From an uncultured Verrucomicrobiota bacterium (GTDB lineage: Bacteria; Verrucomicrobiota; Kiritimatiellia; RFP12; UBA1067): a stretch of DNA of 14,031 nt. The notes under the pieces were generated by a model. That model searched no databases, had not been told where the DNA came from, and worked only from the letters and a program-made list of their open reading frames with translations. Of the stretch, positions 13,731 to 14,031 are shown one piece after another; within the stretch, counting starts at the first letter, position 1; every line of letters begins with the position of its first letter. The DNA lies in contig CAMOXA010000025.1 in the NCBI GenBank assembly GCA_946628745.1, positions 1 through 14,031 of the forward strand. Reading direction: 5' to 3'. The position numbers and the translations under genes were made by a program.

Positions 13731-14031
13731 GTGAAAAGATTCGTGTGCAGACTCATGTGGTTTCTGTCGATTCCGGCCGCGCTTTCCGTCGCGTGGCTCT
13801 CGTTCGTGGTCGCGACGGATCGCGCGAGCTACGTCCGCTCTCTCGCCGCGCCTGACGGTGTCGACGTGCTGGTGTGCGGCGACTCGCAGACGAAGGACGC
13901 TCTAGATCCCGCCCTTTTCACCAGGCTTTTCAACTTCAGCAACGCGGCGTCGTCGCCCGACCAGAATCTGTTGCGGCTAAAGGACGTCCTCGCGCGCAAC
14001 CCCGGCCGGTTCAAGTACGTGCTTGTCGACG
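13731..14031 (+). CDS. Membrane-anchored SGNH-like acyltransferase partner (AlgJ/DltD-like), 3' end cut by the window
   Basis: Only the first 100 codons are visible; the frame is still open at the window edge. A basic start (MKRFVCRLMW) leads into one hydrophobic helix (about 10-28), which fits a signal anchor with the rest outside the membrane. VDVLVCGDSQTKDALDP (44-60) follows. The GDSQ block looks like block I of the SGNH/GDSL fold, with Ser52 as candidate nucleophile, as in the AlgJ/AlgX and DltD partners of MBOAT proteins. FNFSNAASSPDQ (about 68-79) also fits that group. The Asp-x-x-His block of the catalytic triad would lie beyond the window. Its position directly after the MBOAT gene supports a joint role in glycan O-acylation. 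Confidence 0.75.
   Translation, partial: MKRFVCRLMWFLSIPAALSVAWLSFVVATDRASYVRSLAAPDGVDVLVCGDSQTKDALDPALFTRLFNFSNAASSPDQNLLRLKDVLARNPGRFKYVLVD

Noticed and set aside
13711..13735. Terminator or promoter between the MBOAT and SGNH-like genes.
   Set aside because: The gap is 9 bases, with only a ribosome-binding site and no hairpin followed by a T-run.

Overview
The window is a tightly packed, single-strand (+) stretch of high-GC bacterial DNA (clearly above 60% G+C by eye). Despite the GC content it uses ATA (Ile) and AGG (Arg) codons freely. The style fits an anaerobic or host-associated polysaccharide user. A PVC-group bacterium (Kiritimatiellota or a relative) is my best guess, but no taxonomic marker gene is present and I hold this loosely. 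There are ten genes, two of them cut by the window edges. No intergenic gap exceeds 14 bases, so no stretch over 300 bases lacks a gene. I see no tRNA, rRNA, CRISPR array, insertion sequence, or convincing promoter or terminator.

Layout. (1) 1-1149: C-terminal part of a GH2 beta-galactosidase. (2) 1164-2567 and 2564-5884: two secondary-lipid/polyketide-type proteins. The first is a ketosynthase fold. The second carries acyltransferase-like, dehydratase-like and phosphopantetheinyl transferase (PPTase) domains. The ketosynthase, acyltransferase and dehydratase parts have all lost the residues expected for catalysis, while the PPTase motifs are intact. (3) 5874-6758: a short lysine 2,3-aminomutase-like radical SAM enzyme. 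(4) 6758-8227: an unrecognised protein with a ParB/sulfiredoxin-like motif, a possible kinase N-lobe fragment and about six membrane helices. (5) 8224-10155: a fusion of an APH/choline-kinase-like domain to a GT10 (fucosyltransferase-type) domain. (6) 10152-10937: a GT-A glycosyltransferase with a DxD motif. (7) 10934-12274: an unnamed N-terminal domain joined to a second kinase-like domain. (8) 12279-13721: a membrane-bound O-acyltransferase (MBOAT, AlgI/DltB type). (9) 13731 to the end: the start of a membrane-anchored SGNH-type partner (AlgJ/DltD type).

From 1164 on, successive genes overlap (ATGA, TGATG, GTGA or 11 bases) or sit 4-9 bases apart, often with good Shine-Dalgarno sites inside the upstream gene. 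This is what a translationally coupled operon looks like. I infer that it makes and decorates a cell-surface glycan or glycolipid. Glycosyltransferases would build it, APH-like kinases would phosphorylate sugar or small-molecule intermediates, the MBOAT/SGNH pair would O-acylate it outside the membrane, and the aminomutase would supply a beta-amino acid (probably beta-lysine) as a decoration or building block. The catalytically dead ketosynthase/acyltransferase/dehydratase set with a live PPTase would act as a scaffold or chain-length partner for an acyl chain made with components outside the window. I recognise no single characterised pathway with this combination. It is the best candidate here for an undescribed system.
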